The notes beneath the pieces are model-generated. The model worked only from the letters and a program-made list of their open reading frames with translations. It was not told the DNA's origin and ran no database searches. Below, in pieces: positions 15,382 through 23,673 of a stretch of DNA of 37,499 bases (position 1 is its first letter; every line of letters starts with the position of its first letter). Position numbers and translations under genes: made by a program. Where the stretch lies: positions 1 through 37,499 of the forward strand of contig CALQFM020000039.1 of the NCBI GenBank assembly GCA_943329845.2, read 5' to 3'. The DNA comes from Candidatus Kuenenia stuttgartensis. Lineage in GTDB: Bacteria; Pseudomonadota; Alphaproteobacteria; SMXS01.

Positions 15382-16131
15382 ATGGACCGGATGCTTTCCG
15401 GCAAGGTGGCGCTGGTCACCGGCGGCGCGCGCGGTATCGGCGCCGCGACCGCGCTGGCGCTTGCCGACGCGGGCGCAGACGTGGTGGTCAGCTACAGCGC
15501 CTCGGCCGACCAGGCCGACGCGGTCGCCAGCGAGGCGGAACGGCGCGGCGTGCGGGCGCTGGCCCTGCGCGCCGATTCCGGCAGCGTGCCCGCGGTCGAA
15601 GGCCTGATCGCGGCGGTCGTGTCGCGCCTCGGCCGGCTCGACATCCTGGTCAACAACGCTGCCACCTTCGGTGGCGGCCTGACCGACGCATCCGATGCCG
15701 ACGGCGCCGTGCGCGACCGTCTATACGCCGTCAACGTGACGGGCGTCATCGCCGGCATCCGCGCCGCGTCGCGCGTGATGGGCGAGGGCGGGCGGATCAT
15801 CACCGTGGGATCGGGCGCGGCCACCCGCGCCGGCTTCCCCGGCGTCGCCGACTACGCGGCGTCGAAGGCCGCAATCGTCGGCTACACCAAGGGCGCCTCC
15901 CGCGACCTCGGGCCGCGCGGCATCACCGTCAACGTCGTGCAGCCGGGCGCGGTCGAGACCGACATGAATCCGGCCGTGGGCGACTTCGCCGATGTCCAGC
16001 GCGCCGCCAACGCCCTTGGACGCTACGGCCGCCCGGAGGAGATCGCCGCGGCCATCGTGTTCCTGGCCAGCCCCGCCGCATCGTTCGTGACCGGCTCGGT
16101 GCTGTCCGTGGATGGCGGCTATACGGCCTAG
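15382..16131 (+). CDS. SDR family oxidoreductase
   Basis: A 249-residue classical short-chain dehydrogenase: TGGARGIG nucleotide motif, NNAA(T) at the NNAG position, Ser in TVGSGAATR, YAASK catalytic pair, and the C-terminal FLASPAASFVTGSVLSVDGG typical of FabG-like members. All catalytic residues are present, unlike the SDR at 4840. It reduces a carbonyl or oxidises an alcohol with NAD(P)H; substrate unknown. ATG at 15382 has AGGAG 8 nt upstream. An in-frame ATG at 15355 overlaps the stop of the PQQ dehydrogenase (TGATG), so coupling with that gene is possible. The stop shares a CTAG with the convergent OsmC gene. Confidence 0.92.
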   Translation: MDRMLSGKVALVTGGARGIGAATALALADAGADVVVSYSASADQADAVASEAERRGVRALALRADSGSVPAVEGLIAAVVSRLGRLDILVNNAATFGGGLTDASDADGAVRDRLYAVNVTGVIAGIRAASRVMGEGGRIITVGSGAATRAGFPGVADYAASKAAIVGYTKGASRDLGPRGITVNVVQPGAVETDMNPAVGDFADVQRAANALGRYGRPEEIAAAIVFLASPAASFVTGSVLSVDGGYTA

Positions 16132-16553
16132 GATTCCAGCGTCACGTCGAGGGTGATGTCGGCCTTCAGCAGCTTGGAGACCGGGCAGCCGACCTTGGCC
16201 TTGCCCGCCAGCTCCTCGAACTTCGCCTGGTCGGCGCCCGGCACCTTGCCGGTCAGGGTCAGGTGCACGGCAGTGATGGCAAAGCCGTCGGCTTGCTTCA
16301 CCAGCGTCACGTCGGCCTTGGTTTCCATGCGCTCGGCGGTGAGGCCTGCCTCGCCCAGGATCAGCGACAGCGCCATGGTGAAGCAGCCGGCATGGGCGGC
16401 GCCGATCAGTTCTTCCGGGTTGGTGCCGGGCTTGCCCTCGAAGCGGCTGGCGAAACCGTAGGGGTATTCCGCGAGCGCACCGCTTTTCGTCGAGATCGCG
16501 CCCTTGCCGTCCCTGATGCCGCCCTGCCACTTGGCCGATCCATACGTGCTCAT
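16128..16553 (-). CDS. osmC: OsmC family peroxiredoxin
   Basis: A 141-residue OsmC-type thiol peroxidase that reduces organic hydroperoxides. Both catalytic cysteines are present: Cys57 in GAAHAGCFTMALS and Cys123 in KVGCPVSKLL. The PEELIGAAHAGC segment also supplies the conserved Glu. Length and ending match E. coli OsmC. The stop codon overlaps that of the convergent SDR in a shared CTAG. It contrasts with the OsmC-like protein at 5607, which lacks the second cysteine. Stress regulation is expected for the family, but no operator is identified here. Confidence 0.92.
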   Translation of the reverse strand: MSTYGSAKWQGGIRDGKGAISTKSGALAEYPYGFASRFEGKPGTNPEELIGAAHAGCFTMALSLILGEAGLTAERMETKADVTLVKQADGFAITAVHLTLTGKVPGADQAKFEELAGKAKVGCPVSKLLKADITLDVTLES

Positions 16554-16645
16554 GCCGAACTCCCTGTGCTGTTCCGAAAAGGTATGAACAGGCTATATGG
16601 CGCGCGAGCGAACACGGGCCGATCAGGCAGGCGGAATTTTGCGGG

Positions 16646-17752
16646 CTATTCGGCGGCGATCGACCGGGCGTCGTCGTCGAGCGGGCGCCCCTGGCGGGCC
16701 AGCAGGGCGCGCAGGTCCCGGATCGGCGGGAACACCTCGTTGTTCCAGTCGGTGCCCTGGGCGTCGTGGGCGGCCTGCTCCAGCTGCACGATGTCCTTGT
16801 CCTCGGTGAAGATCCGCTCGGTGAACCAGGTCACGAACGGCCACACCACGTGGATCAGGCCGGGCACCGGCGGCTTCTTCACCGAAAGATAGCCGAAGGT
16901 ACGGTTGGTGCGCTGCTCCTTGTCGAGCGGGGTATAGGCCAGCCAGACGTCGAGCACCGGCTCCACGTCGCCGCCCACCTCCCTGCCCACCCATACCTTG
17001 AGGCGCTGGTAGGGATACTCGGTCCGGATCGTCATCAGGTCGCTGAAGTCTTTCTGCTTGCCGCCGCGGCTGCGCACCAGGTCGACGATCACGGTCTCGC
17101 CCATGCTGGCGCGGCCTTCGATGCGGTTGAAGGTGTAGTCCACCTCGCACCAGTCGCCGCCGCTGCGCTTGCCGAGGCACTTGGCCTTGATGGTTCCCAT
17201 GTTCTTCCGGTGGAGGAACTGGTGGTTCATGTCGAACAGGTTCTCGTGCATGAACGTGTAGTGGCAGTCGACCTCGCGGTTGAGCTTGCGGGTCTTGTAG
17301 TCGCGGTTCATGGCGGAACCGAGAAAGGCGGGCGCTGCCGCGTCGGCCAGTGCCGGATCGCCGGGGAACACGAAGATCAGGCCGTCGATCTCACGCGCCG
17401 GGTAGGAGCGCACGCCGTTGGGCAGCTTCTCCATGCCGAAATAGGGCACGTCGACGCACTTGCCCGAGCAGTCATAGGCCCAGCCATGGTAACCGCATTT
17501 CAGCACGTCGCCATCGACCACGCCGACGCTCAGAGGCACCTGGCGGTGGGCGCAGCGGTCCTCCAGCGCGAACACGCTGCCCGACGCGCCACGATAGAGC
17601 ACCACGGGCTCGCCCATCAGGCGGCGGCCCAGCGTCTTGCCCTGCTTCAGTTCGTCCGACCAAGCCAGCGGATACCAGTGATCCGGGTGGGAATCGACCT
17701 TGCGCAGGTCGACGGCTTCATTGGATGCAAGGGAACGACGATCCTGGGCCAA
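16646..17752 (-). CDS. Aromatic ring-hydroxylating / Rieske oxygenase
   Basis: A 368-residue Rieske non-haem iron oxygenase. The Rieske [2Fe-2S] ligands are Cys67-x-His69 in CAHRQ and Cys86-x2-His89 in CGYHGW, spaced as in the family. The mononuclear iron motif is NLFDMNHQFLH (Asp174, His177, His181), with a likely third ligand Asp in FTEDKDIVQLEQ. Architecture resembles single-component terminal oxygenases such as vanillate demethylase or KshA-type proteins. Its reductase and ferredoxin are not nearby, so it needs partners from elsewhere. TTG at 17752 is favoured by GGAGAAG 6 nt upstream; the frame also allows TTG at 17797. The substrate (aromatic, steroid or other) is not evident. Confidence 0.9.
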   Translation of the reverse strand: MAQDRRSLASNEAVDLRKVDSHPDHWYPLAWSDELKQGKTLGRRLMGEPVVLYRGASGSVFALEDRCAHRQVPLSVGVVDGDVLKCGYHGWAYDCSGKCVDVPYFGMEKLPNGVRSYPAREIDGLIFVFPGDPALADAAAPAFLGSAMNRDYKTRKLNREVDCHYTFMHENLFDMNHQFLHRKNMGTIKAKCLGKRSGGDWCEVDYTFNRIEGRASMGETVIVDLVRSRGGKQKDFSDLMTIRTEYPYQRLKVWVGREVGGDVEPVLDVWLAYTPLDKEQRTNRTFGYLSVKKPPVPGLIHVVWPFVTWFTERIFTEDKDIVQLEQAAHDAQGTDWNNEVFPPIRDLRALLARQGRPLDDDARSIAAE

Positions 17753-17896
17753 GCCGATCTTCTCCGAAAGGGGCGGTCCAAGGACCAATCCGCCCAACCC
17801 TAGCGCGGGTGCCCGCGGATTGATACAGTTTCGCGCACTAGGCCGGTTTTGTGGCGGATTACAGGGGTTCCGGCGCCTGCGCCGCTCCTTGAGCCT

Positions 17897-18856
17897 CTAC
17901 CCCAGGTCGAATTTCTCGCCCAGCGTTTCCTCCGACACCGCCCACAGGCGGGTGGCGCTGGCCGGATCGGTGGCATAGGCGAAATAGCCGCTGGAGGCCG
18001 TCGGGTCGGTCTTCAGCTCGCCGATATGGCAATCCTCCAGATACAGCCCGCCCCTGCCGTCGAGCTCGGGCGAGGTCGCGGCCCAGACGCTGGTCGCGGC
18101 GCCCGCGGGGATGGTCTTGAACTTGATGCCGCCGCTGCTGCCGGGGGTGCTGACCCGCGCCAGCAGCGCGTCGATGTCGGCCTGGGTCAGGTGGCGGCCG
18201 AGTTCGGTCTGGATGCCGCCGGGATGCACCGCGTTGGCGGTGATGCCGTAGGGCGCCAGCCGCCTGGTCAGTTCCACCGAGAACAGCACGTTGGCGGTCT
18301 TCGACTGGCCGTAGGACGACCACTTCTCGTAATCCCGGCTGTTGAAGTGGATGTCGTCGAAATGCACGTCGGAGAAGCGGTGGCCGGCCGAACTGAGATT
18401 GACGATGCGGCCCGGCGCGCCGGCCTTCAGCGCGGGCGCCAGCAGGTTCGTCAGCAGGAAATGGCCCAGATGGTTGGTGGCGAACTGCATCTCCCAGCCT
18501 TCGGCCGTGCGGGTCAGCGGGCAGGCCATGACGCCGGCGTTGTTGATCAGCAGGTGCAGCGGCCCGTGCCCCGCCAGCCACGTCTTCGCGAAGGCGCGGA
18601 CGCTGTCGGGCACCGACAGCTCGACCTGGGCCACGTCGATGTTCCGGTTGCCGGTGGAGGCGCGGATCTCCGCGGCGGCGGCCTCGCCCTTGGCCGGGTC
18701 GCGCGCGGCGATGGTGACCGCGGCGCCCTTCGAGGCCAGAGCCCGCGCCGTCTCCTTGCCCAGGCCGGTCGATGCACCGGTCACCAACGCCTGCTTGCCC
18801 GTGAGGTCGATGCCCGCGATCACCTCGTCCGTCGTCGTATCCGCGCCGAAAGCCAT
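17897..18856 (-). CDS. SDR family protein, retinol dehydrogenase/WWOX-like
   Basis: A 319-residue short-chain dehydrogenase of the longer type often annotated as retinol dehydrogenase-like or protochlorophyllide-reductase-like. The motifs are TGASTGLGKE, NNAGVMACP, the substrate-binding ATNHLGHFLLTNLL, NLSSAGH for the catalytic Ser and YGQSK for the Tyr-Lys pair. The C-terminal 60 residues are the variable substrate region. I chose the ATG at 18856, preceded by GAGGAG at 7-nt spacing; the frame stays open upstream without SDR sequence. It lies on the same strand as the Rieske oxygenase, downstream of it by transcription order only if a long transcript exists (the intervening gap is about 100 nt). 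Substrate unknown. Confidence 0.9.
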   Translation of the reverse strand: MAFGADTTTDEVIAGIDLTGKQALVTGASTGLGKETARALASKGAAVTIAARDPAKGEAAAAEIRASTGNRNIDVAQVELSVPDSVRAFAKTWLAGHGPLHLLINNAGVMACPLTRTAEGWEMQFATNHLGHFLLTNLLAPALKAGAPGRIVNLSSAGHRFSDVHFDDIHFNSRDYEKWSSYGQSKTANVLFSVELTRRLAPYGITANAVHPGGIQTELGRHLTQADIDALLARVSTPGSSGGIKFKTIPAGAATSVWAATSPELDGRGGLYLEDCHIGELKTDPTASSGYFAYATDPASATRLWAVSEETLGEKFDLG

Positions 18857-19007
18857 GGAATTCTCCTCGTTCCGAAATCCGCCCGTCCCCGCGGGCCGCG
18901 GTATCCTAGCGCAACGGCGACGGGCTGGCACCGGCCATGCGCGCCTTGTTTCGGCCCCGGTTGTACGCTCAATTGGATGAATGGTCTGACGGCGTGAGGG
19001 GGACATC

Positions 19008-19865
19008 GTGCGAAACAGGGGCCTGAGCAATCCCGGGCTGAACATGGGCATCTGCGTCGCGGGCGTCGTGCTGTCGGCGCTGTCGATCCTGTGGGGCGTC
19101 GCCGAGATGGACGCGCTCGGCCACGAGACGACGGCGTCCGGGCTGAAGATCGGCATCGCCATCCCGGTCGGCGTGATCTGCTTCTTCATGTTCTTCAACT
19201 TCCTGTGGGGCTACCGGCTGATCGCCGCCATGCGGCGCGGCGAGAAGGTCATCGGCCGCTGGACGGTCACCCCGGAAGAGGCAGAGGCGTTCCGCGCCGA
19301 CGACAAGCGGCGCGGCGATGCCGGCTACGACAACGACTACAAGCTGCCGAAGAAGATTCCGCCGGGCGGCATCGAGGTGATTTTCACCGACAGTGCGGTG
19401 TTGGTGGGCGGCGCCTATTTCGGCCTGGTCACCACCGGCATGTTCAAGTTCGAAGGCGTGCAGATGCTGCCGGACAACCCGCTCGCCCTGGAATTCGGCA
19501 CTGTCATGACCACATTCGCCGGCGGGAACTCGGTGCGCGTCTACCGCGCCACGGGACTGCTGCGCGTGCCGGTGTCGCGTGCCGGGCGCGACGAGGCGGT
19601 GAAGGTGCTCGGCCACTTCAGCGCCGTCGACCAGCGCAGGACGCTGGTCAATCCGAACTTCTACGTTCGCCGCATCCGCTGGGGACTGATCGCCGCGCCG
19701 CTGTTCTTCCTCATGGCCGCTATGGGTTTCGGGCTCAACGAGGCCGGCGTGCAGGGGGTCGTGCCGCTGCTCATGGCGGTCACCGGCGTCATCGCTGGCA
19801 TCGGCGGGCTGGTGCTGGCGATGCTCGCCTGGGTGATGCACATGAAACAGCGTGCGCCGCGATAG
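19008..19865 (+). CDS. Membrane protein of unknown function
   Basis: A 285-residue protein with two N-terminal membrane segments (about residues 11-31 and 46-68) and two C-terminal ones (about 225-245 and 253-275). They flank a soluble central domain of about 155 residues containing IEVIFTDSAVLVGGAYFGLV and EFGTVMTTFAGGNSVRVYR. The arrangement 2TM-soluble-2TM recalls small sensor or PH-like membrane proteins, but I recognise no family. GTG at 19008 is preceded by GAGGGGG, which supports the start. It stands alone, divergent from the SDR and convergent with the YozE-like gene. No function is proposed. Confidence 0.68.
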   Translation: MRNRGLSNPGLNMGICVAGVVLSALSILWGVAEMDALGHETTASGLKIGIAIPVGVICFFMFFNFLWGYRLIAAMRRGEKVIGRWTVTPEEAEAFRADDKRRGDAGYDNDYKLPKKIPPGGIEVIFTDSAVLVGGAYFGLVTTGMFKFEGVQMLPDNPLALEFGTVMTTFAGGNSVRVYRATGLLRVPVSRAGRDEAVKVLGHFSAVDQRRTLVNPNFYVRRIRWGLIAAPLFFLMAAMGFGLNEAGVQGVVPLLMAVTGVIAGIGGLVLAMLAWVMHMKQRAPR

Positions 19866-19872
19866 CCGCCGC

Positions 19873-20097
19873 TCAGTGGCCGCGTTCCGCCCGCCGCTGC
19901 CGGGCGCGGTAGCACTTCCACACCGAGCGGGCCGACTCGATGGCGCCGGGACAGGCGTCGCGCATCAGAAGGTAACCGCGCAGCTCTTCCCAGCTCACAA
20001 CGTCCGGCAGGTCGGCGGCCCGCTGCGCGTGCTCGATGAAGTCGCCTTGCGGATTGGGTCCACGCCGCCGCGTCTTCACATAGGTCTTGAATGACAT
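19873..20097 (-). CDS. YozE SAM-like domain small protein
   Basis: A 74-residue protein resembling the YozE_SAM_like family, a small helical domain of unknown function. Visible pattern: MSFKTYVKTRRRGPNPQGDF, then ADLPDVVSWEELRGYLLMRD, CPGAIESARSVWKCYRAR and a short basic tail. Conserved tryptophans in the SWEELRGYL and VWKCY positions fit the family. A strong AAGGAGG lies 6 nt upstream of the ATG at 20097. It is convergent with the membrane protein gene (8-nt gap) and on the same strand as, and 38 nt downstream of, the GH1-like gene. Role unknown; DNA or protein binding would be a guess. Confidence 0.72.
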   Translation of the reverse strand: MSFKTYVKTRRRGPNPQGDFIEHAQRAADLPDVVSWEELRGYLLMRDACPGAIESARSVWKCYRARQRRAERGH

Positions 20098-20135
20098 GGC
20101 CGCCTCCTTCGGGGGCGGACCATAGGGGCGGCCGG

Positions 20136-21314
20136 TTACAGGACCGTCTCAGCTTTATGGTGATATGGCGGCACGGCCCCGCTCCGCAGCAAGCTGTCGG
20201 CGAGCGGCGCATGGATGGTGCGATCGCCGGCCCATGGCACGGCGCCCAGCAGGCCGTTGGGGCAGGCGCGGTCGTCGTCCCAGCCCGGATGGTCGACGAC
20301 CGGGTAGAGGCAGATGCCTTCCATCGGCACGCCCGAGTCCATGGCCGCGTGCACTTCCGCCGCCATGTAGTCCAGCCACGGCGCCCGGTGGTCGCCCTCG
20401 ATGCCAGTCTCCGCAACGAACATCGGCCGCTGGTAGCGGCCGTAGATGTCGGCGGCGAGATGACGGAACGGACGGTACAGCGGATGGTGCCTGTCGATGG
20501 GCGGGCCGCCGTGGATCCACTGGTTGTTGGCGTAGTAGTTGACGCCGACGATGTCGAGATAGCGCGGTGCGCCGCCCAACTGCGGCCACATGCGGCCCGA
20601 CAGCATGTCCCACGCCTGGAACTGGGACTGGTGGTGGCCGACCGCATCGTTCCAGGTCGTCGGCGTGAGCGGATCGGCGACGATGTTGATGGCCGGATCG
20701 CAATGGATGAAGCGGGCGCGGGGATCGGCATCGAGGATGGCGTCCATGGCGGCGATCGCCGCGCGGACCAGCTGCACCTTCAGCTCGAAGCCGCGCCCGT
20801 TGGCGAACGGATTCAGGTATCCCGCGTCGCCGCCAGCCCAGGACAGGAACGAGATCTCATTGATCGGCGCGTAGAACGGCACCGCGTCGCTTTCCGATCG
20901 GACGATCCGCGCGGCCTCGCCGGCGAACAGGGCGAAGCGCTTCACGAAGTCCGGCCGCCAGATGTCGATATCGTCCGGCCAGCCATAGTGCAGCAGGTCC
21001 CAGATCACCTGGACATTCGCCAGCCTTGCGGCCCGCGGCATGGGAACGATGCTCGACCAGTCGTAGCGGCCCGGCGACGGTTCGATCAGGTGCCAGCGGA
21101 ACCCGTCGCGGATGGTCCGCAGGCCCAGCCCGGCGAGCTGACGGTAGTCCTGCAGCGCATGCCGGTCATGGCCGACGGCGGCGATGACGTCGAGCCGCCT
21201 GCCGTCGCGGCGCCGATGGGTCGAGCACTCGAAGCCGCCCTGGAAGAAGCTGCGAAACAGCGGGCGTTCGGCCTCGACGGGCGCGAACCCGCTCACTGCT
21301 GCGGCCGTTTCCAT
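20136..21314 (-). CDS. Glycoside hydrolase family 1-like (beta-glucosidase-like) protein
   Basis: A 392-residue clan GH-A TIM-barrel protein. The N-terminal FQGGFECSTHR matches the substrate pocket start of GH1-like proteins. The acid/base Glu is expected in PINEISFLSW and the nucleophile Glu in PMFVAETGIEG. Other conserved blocks are LRTIRDGFRWHLIEPSPGRY and IVGVNYYANNQW. It is shorter and more divergent than secreted beta-glucosidases and lacks a signal peptide, so it is probably cytoplasmic. It sits 7 nt downstream of the glycosyltransferase/UDP-galactopyranose mutase fusion in the same operon. That suggests a job in surface polysaccharide synthesis or turnover rather than sugar catabolism. 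True hydrolytic activity is not certain. Confidence 0.82.
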   Translation of the reverse strand: METAAAVSGFAPVEAERPLFRSFFQGGFECSTHRRRDGRRLDVIAAVGHDRHALQDYRQLAGLGLRTIRDGFRWHLIEPSPGRYDWSSIVPMPRAARLANVQVIWDLLHYGWPDDIDIWRPDFVKRFALFAGEAARIVRSESDAVPFYAPINEISFLSWAGGDAGYLNPFANGRGFELKVQLVRAAIAAMDAILDADPRARFIHCDPAINIVADPLTPTTWNDAVGHHQSQFQAWDMLSGRMWPQLGGAPRYLDIVGVNYYANNQWIHGGPPIDRHHPLYRPFRHLAADIYGRYQRPMFVAETGIEGDHRAPWLDYMAAEVHAAMDSGVPMEGICLYPVVDHPGWDDDRACPNGLLGAVPWAGDRTIHAPLADSLLRSGAVPPYHHKAETVL

Positions 21315-21321
21315 GGACCTG

Positions 21322-23673
21322 CTACTCGGCGGCCACCGCCATGCCCTGTTCCGACGCCTCGACTTTACCGGCCAGCCGCCGGAAGGTGGCCAGCGCCTGG
21401 CCCACGACCTGGTCCATGTTGTAGTAGCGGTAGGTTCCCAGCCGGCCGACGAAGGTGACGCCCGGCGTCGCCGCCGCCAGCGCCTCGTAGCGCTTGAACA
21501 GCGCCTGGTTCTCGGCGCGCGGGATCGGGTAGTAGGGATCGCCCGTCTCGGCCGGATATTCGTAGGTGATGCTGGTGCTCGGGTTCGACTGTCCCGTCAG
21601 GTGCTTGTATTCGGTCACCCGCGTATGCGGCACCGCCTCGTCCGGATAGTTCACCACCGCGACCGGCTGCAGCCATTCCTGCTCCAGCGTCTCGTGCCGG
21701 AACTCCAGGCTGCGATAGGGGAGCCTGCCGAAACGCCAGTGGAAGAATTCGTCGATCGGACCGGTGTAAATGATGTGGTCGGCATCGATTTCGTGGGCGA
21801 TGTCCGCATAGTCGACGCCGAGGCGGATCCGGATGTTCTCGTGATCCAGCATCCGCTCGAACATCCGCGTGTAGCCTTCGGCGGGCATCATCTGGAACCT
21901 GTCGGTGAAGTGCCGGTCGTCGGTGTTGGTGCGGGTCGGCACCCGCGCCGTCACGCTCTTGTCCAGTTCGGACGGGTCCATGCCCCATTGCTTGCGGGTA
22001 TAGCCGCGGAAGAAGCGTTCGTAGAGGTCGCGGCCGACGCTGGAGATCACGACGTCCTCCGACGTCCTGATGGTGCGCGGTTCCGCACGGGCGGAGAGGA
22101 ACGCGGCCGCCGCATCGTCGTTGGCCAGCTCTAGGCCGTACACGGCGTTCAGCGTGGTGCGGTTGATCGGGATCGGCACCAGCTTGCCGCCGTCGGACGC
22201 CAGCACCCGGTGCTCGTAGGGACGCCACCCGGTGAAGCGCGACAGGTAGTCGACGATGTCCGCCGAATTGGTGTGGAAGATGTGCGGGCCGTACTGGTGG
22301 ATCAGCACACCCGCCGCGTCGTGCCGGTCATAGGCATTGCCCCCCACATGCGGGCGCTTGTCGATGACCATGACCTTCTTGCCCAGTCCGGCGGCGAGCC
22401 GCTCTGCCAGCACCGAACCGGCGAAGCCGGCGCCAACCACCAGGTAGTCGACCTTCAGGCGCGGGGTGCGAACAGACGGGAGAACCGGTTCCACGCTCCG
22501 GTTTGCCTTGTCGGCCCGGTCCATCAGGGTGGCCATGCCGCTTACGGTCACGTCCCAGGAGCCGGCGGCGAGATCCTCGTCGACCGCCTTCAGCCAGTCG
22601 CGGGGGCCGGCGGCCATGGCCAGCGCCGCATCGCAGGCGTCGATGAAGCCCTGCGTGTCGGCGGCGAGGTGGACCGCCGGCAGGTCGCCATAGCGCCGGA
22701 CCACGTCGAACACGCGGGTCGACACCACCGGCTTGCCGCCGGCCAGATATTCCGGCGTCTTGGTGGGACTGATGAAGCGGGTCGCCTCGTTGAGCGCGAA
22801 CGGCATCAGCGCCACGTCCCAGCCCGCCAGATAGTCCGGCAGGGCGTCATAGGACTTGCCGCCCAGATAGTGGATGTTGGCGCTACGCGGCAGTTCCGCC
22901 GGATCGATCTTCACCACCGGGCCTACCATGACGATGGACCAGTCCGGGCGCGCCTCCGCCAGGGCGGCGAGCAGGGTCAGGTCGAGCCGCTCATCGATCA
23001 CGCCGAAATAGCCCAGGCGCGGCCCCGGGATCGCCCGCTGGTCCTCGGCGGCGTCTCGGGACAGGGCGCGTGCCTGGATGAAATGCTCCTTGTCGACGCT
23101 GCTGGGGAACGGATGGATGTCGGCGTGCTGGCCGCGCTTGGCCTCGTACAGTCTGTACCCACCGGTGAACACCACATCGGCGCGCCGCAGCAGCGCGGCC
23201 TCGCGCTCGGCCAGGTCCGGCGCGGCGAAGCGGAAGTTGGACAGCTCGTCCATGCAGTCGTAGACAACGAGGCTGGCGCCGACATGCGCGGAAAAGGCCA
23301 GCATCATCGGCGTGTAGTACCACAGCACTGGCTCGCCGGGCGCCGTATCGCCGATCAGGCCATCCAGCAGTTCGCGCAGAACCGCGTCCGGATCGGCGAT
23401 GCCGTCGGGCAGCCGGGGCGTGACGACGGTCACGCCGCTGGGGCAATGCTCATAGTTCAGGCCCGGCAACGCGTCGCGGTCGACCCATACCGGTTCCTCG
23501 AAGTAGATCACCTGATACGTCGCGGCCAGCCGGGTCATGATGTGCTGCGGACGCTGGAATACGAAGTTCCACCGCAGGTGCGAAAAGCAGATCAGCAGCG
23601 GCGCGTGTGCCGTGGAAGCGGTCTCGACACTGGGCAATACAAGGGGATGCGCCCCGATAAAGGCGTCGGTCAT
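21322..23673 (-). CDS. glf: Glycosyltransferase / UDP-galactopyranose mutase fusion
   Basis: A 783-residue two-domain protein. Residues about 1-395 form a GT-B-type glycosyltransferase: CFSHLRWNFVFQRPQHIM near the start, YDCMDELSNF, GYFGVIDERLDLTLL, and PTKTPEYLAGGKPVVSTRV in the donor-binding part. Residues about 405-775 form UDP-galactopyranose mutase, a flavoenzyme interconverting UDP-galactopyranose and UDP-galactofuranose: FAD motif VVGAGFAGS, PHVGGNAYD, YGPHIFHT, FFRGYTRKQWG, YTGPIDEFF, EYKHLTG and LGTYRYYNMDQ. Fusion would couple galactofuranose supply to transfer. The start at 23673 has AAAGGA upstream; longer forms are possible. The GH1-like gene follows by 7 nt. A surface galactofuranose polymer is the likely product (inference). 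Confidence 0.92.
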   Translation of the reverse strand: MTDAFIGAHPLVLPSVETASTAHAPLLICFSHLRWNFVFQRPQHIMTRLAATYQVIYFEEPVWVDRDALPGLNYEHCPSGVTVVTPRLPDGIADPDAVLRELLDGLIGDTAPGEPVLWYYTPMMLAFSAHVGASLVVYDCMDELSNFRFAAPDLAEREAALLRRADVVFTGGYRLYEAKRGQHADIHPFPSSVDKEHFIQARALSRDAAEDQRAIPGPRLGYFGVIDERLDLTLLAALAEARPDWSIVMVGPVVKIDPAELPRSANIHYLGGKSYDALPDYLAGWDVALMPFALNEATRFISPTKTPEYLAGGKPVVSTRVFDVVRRYGDLPAVHLAADTQGFIDACDAALAMAAGPRDWLKAVDEDLAAGSWDVTVSGMATLMDRADKANRSVEPVLPSVRTPRLKVDYLVVGAGFAGSVLAERLAAGLGKKVMVIDKRPHVGGNAYDRHDAAGVLIHQYGPHIFHTNSADIVDYLSRFTGWRPYEHRVLASDGGKLVPIPINRTTLNAVYGLELANDDAAAAFLSARAEPRTIRTSEDVVISSVGRDLYERFFRGYTRKQWGMDPSELDKSVTARVPTRTNTDDRHFTDRFQMMPAEGYTRMFERMLDHENIRIRLGVDYADIAHEIDADHIIYTGPIDEFFHWRFGRLPYRSLEFRHETLEQEWLQPVAVVNYPDEAVPHTRVTEYKHLTGQSNPSTSITYEYPAETGDPYYPIPRAENQALFKRYEALAAATPGVTFVGRLGTYRYYNMDQVVGQALATFRRLAGKVEASEQGMAVAAE

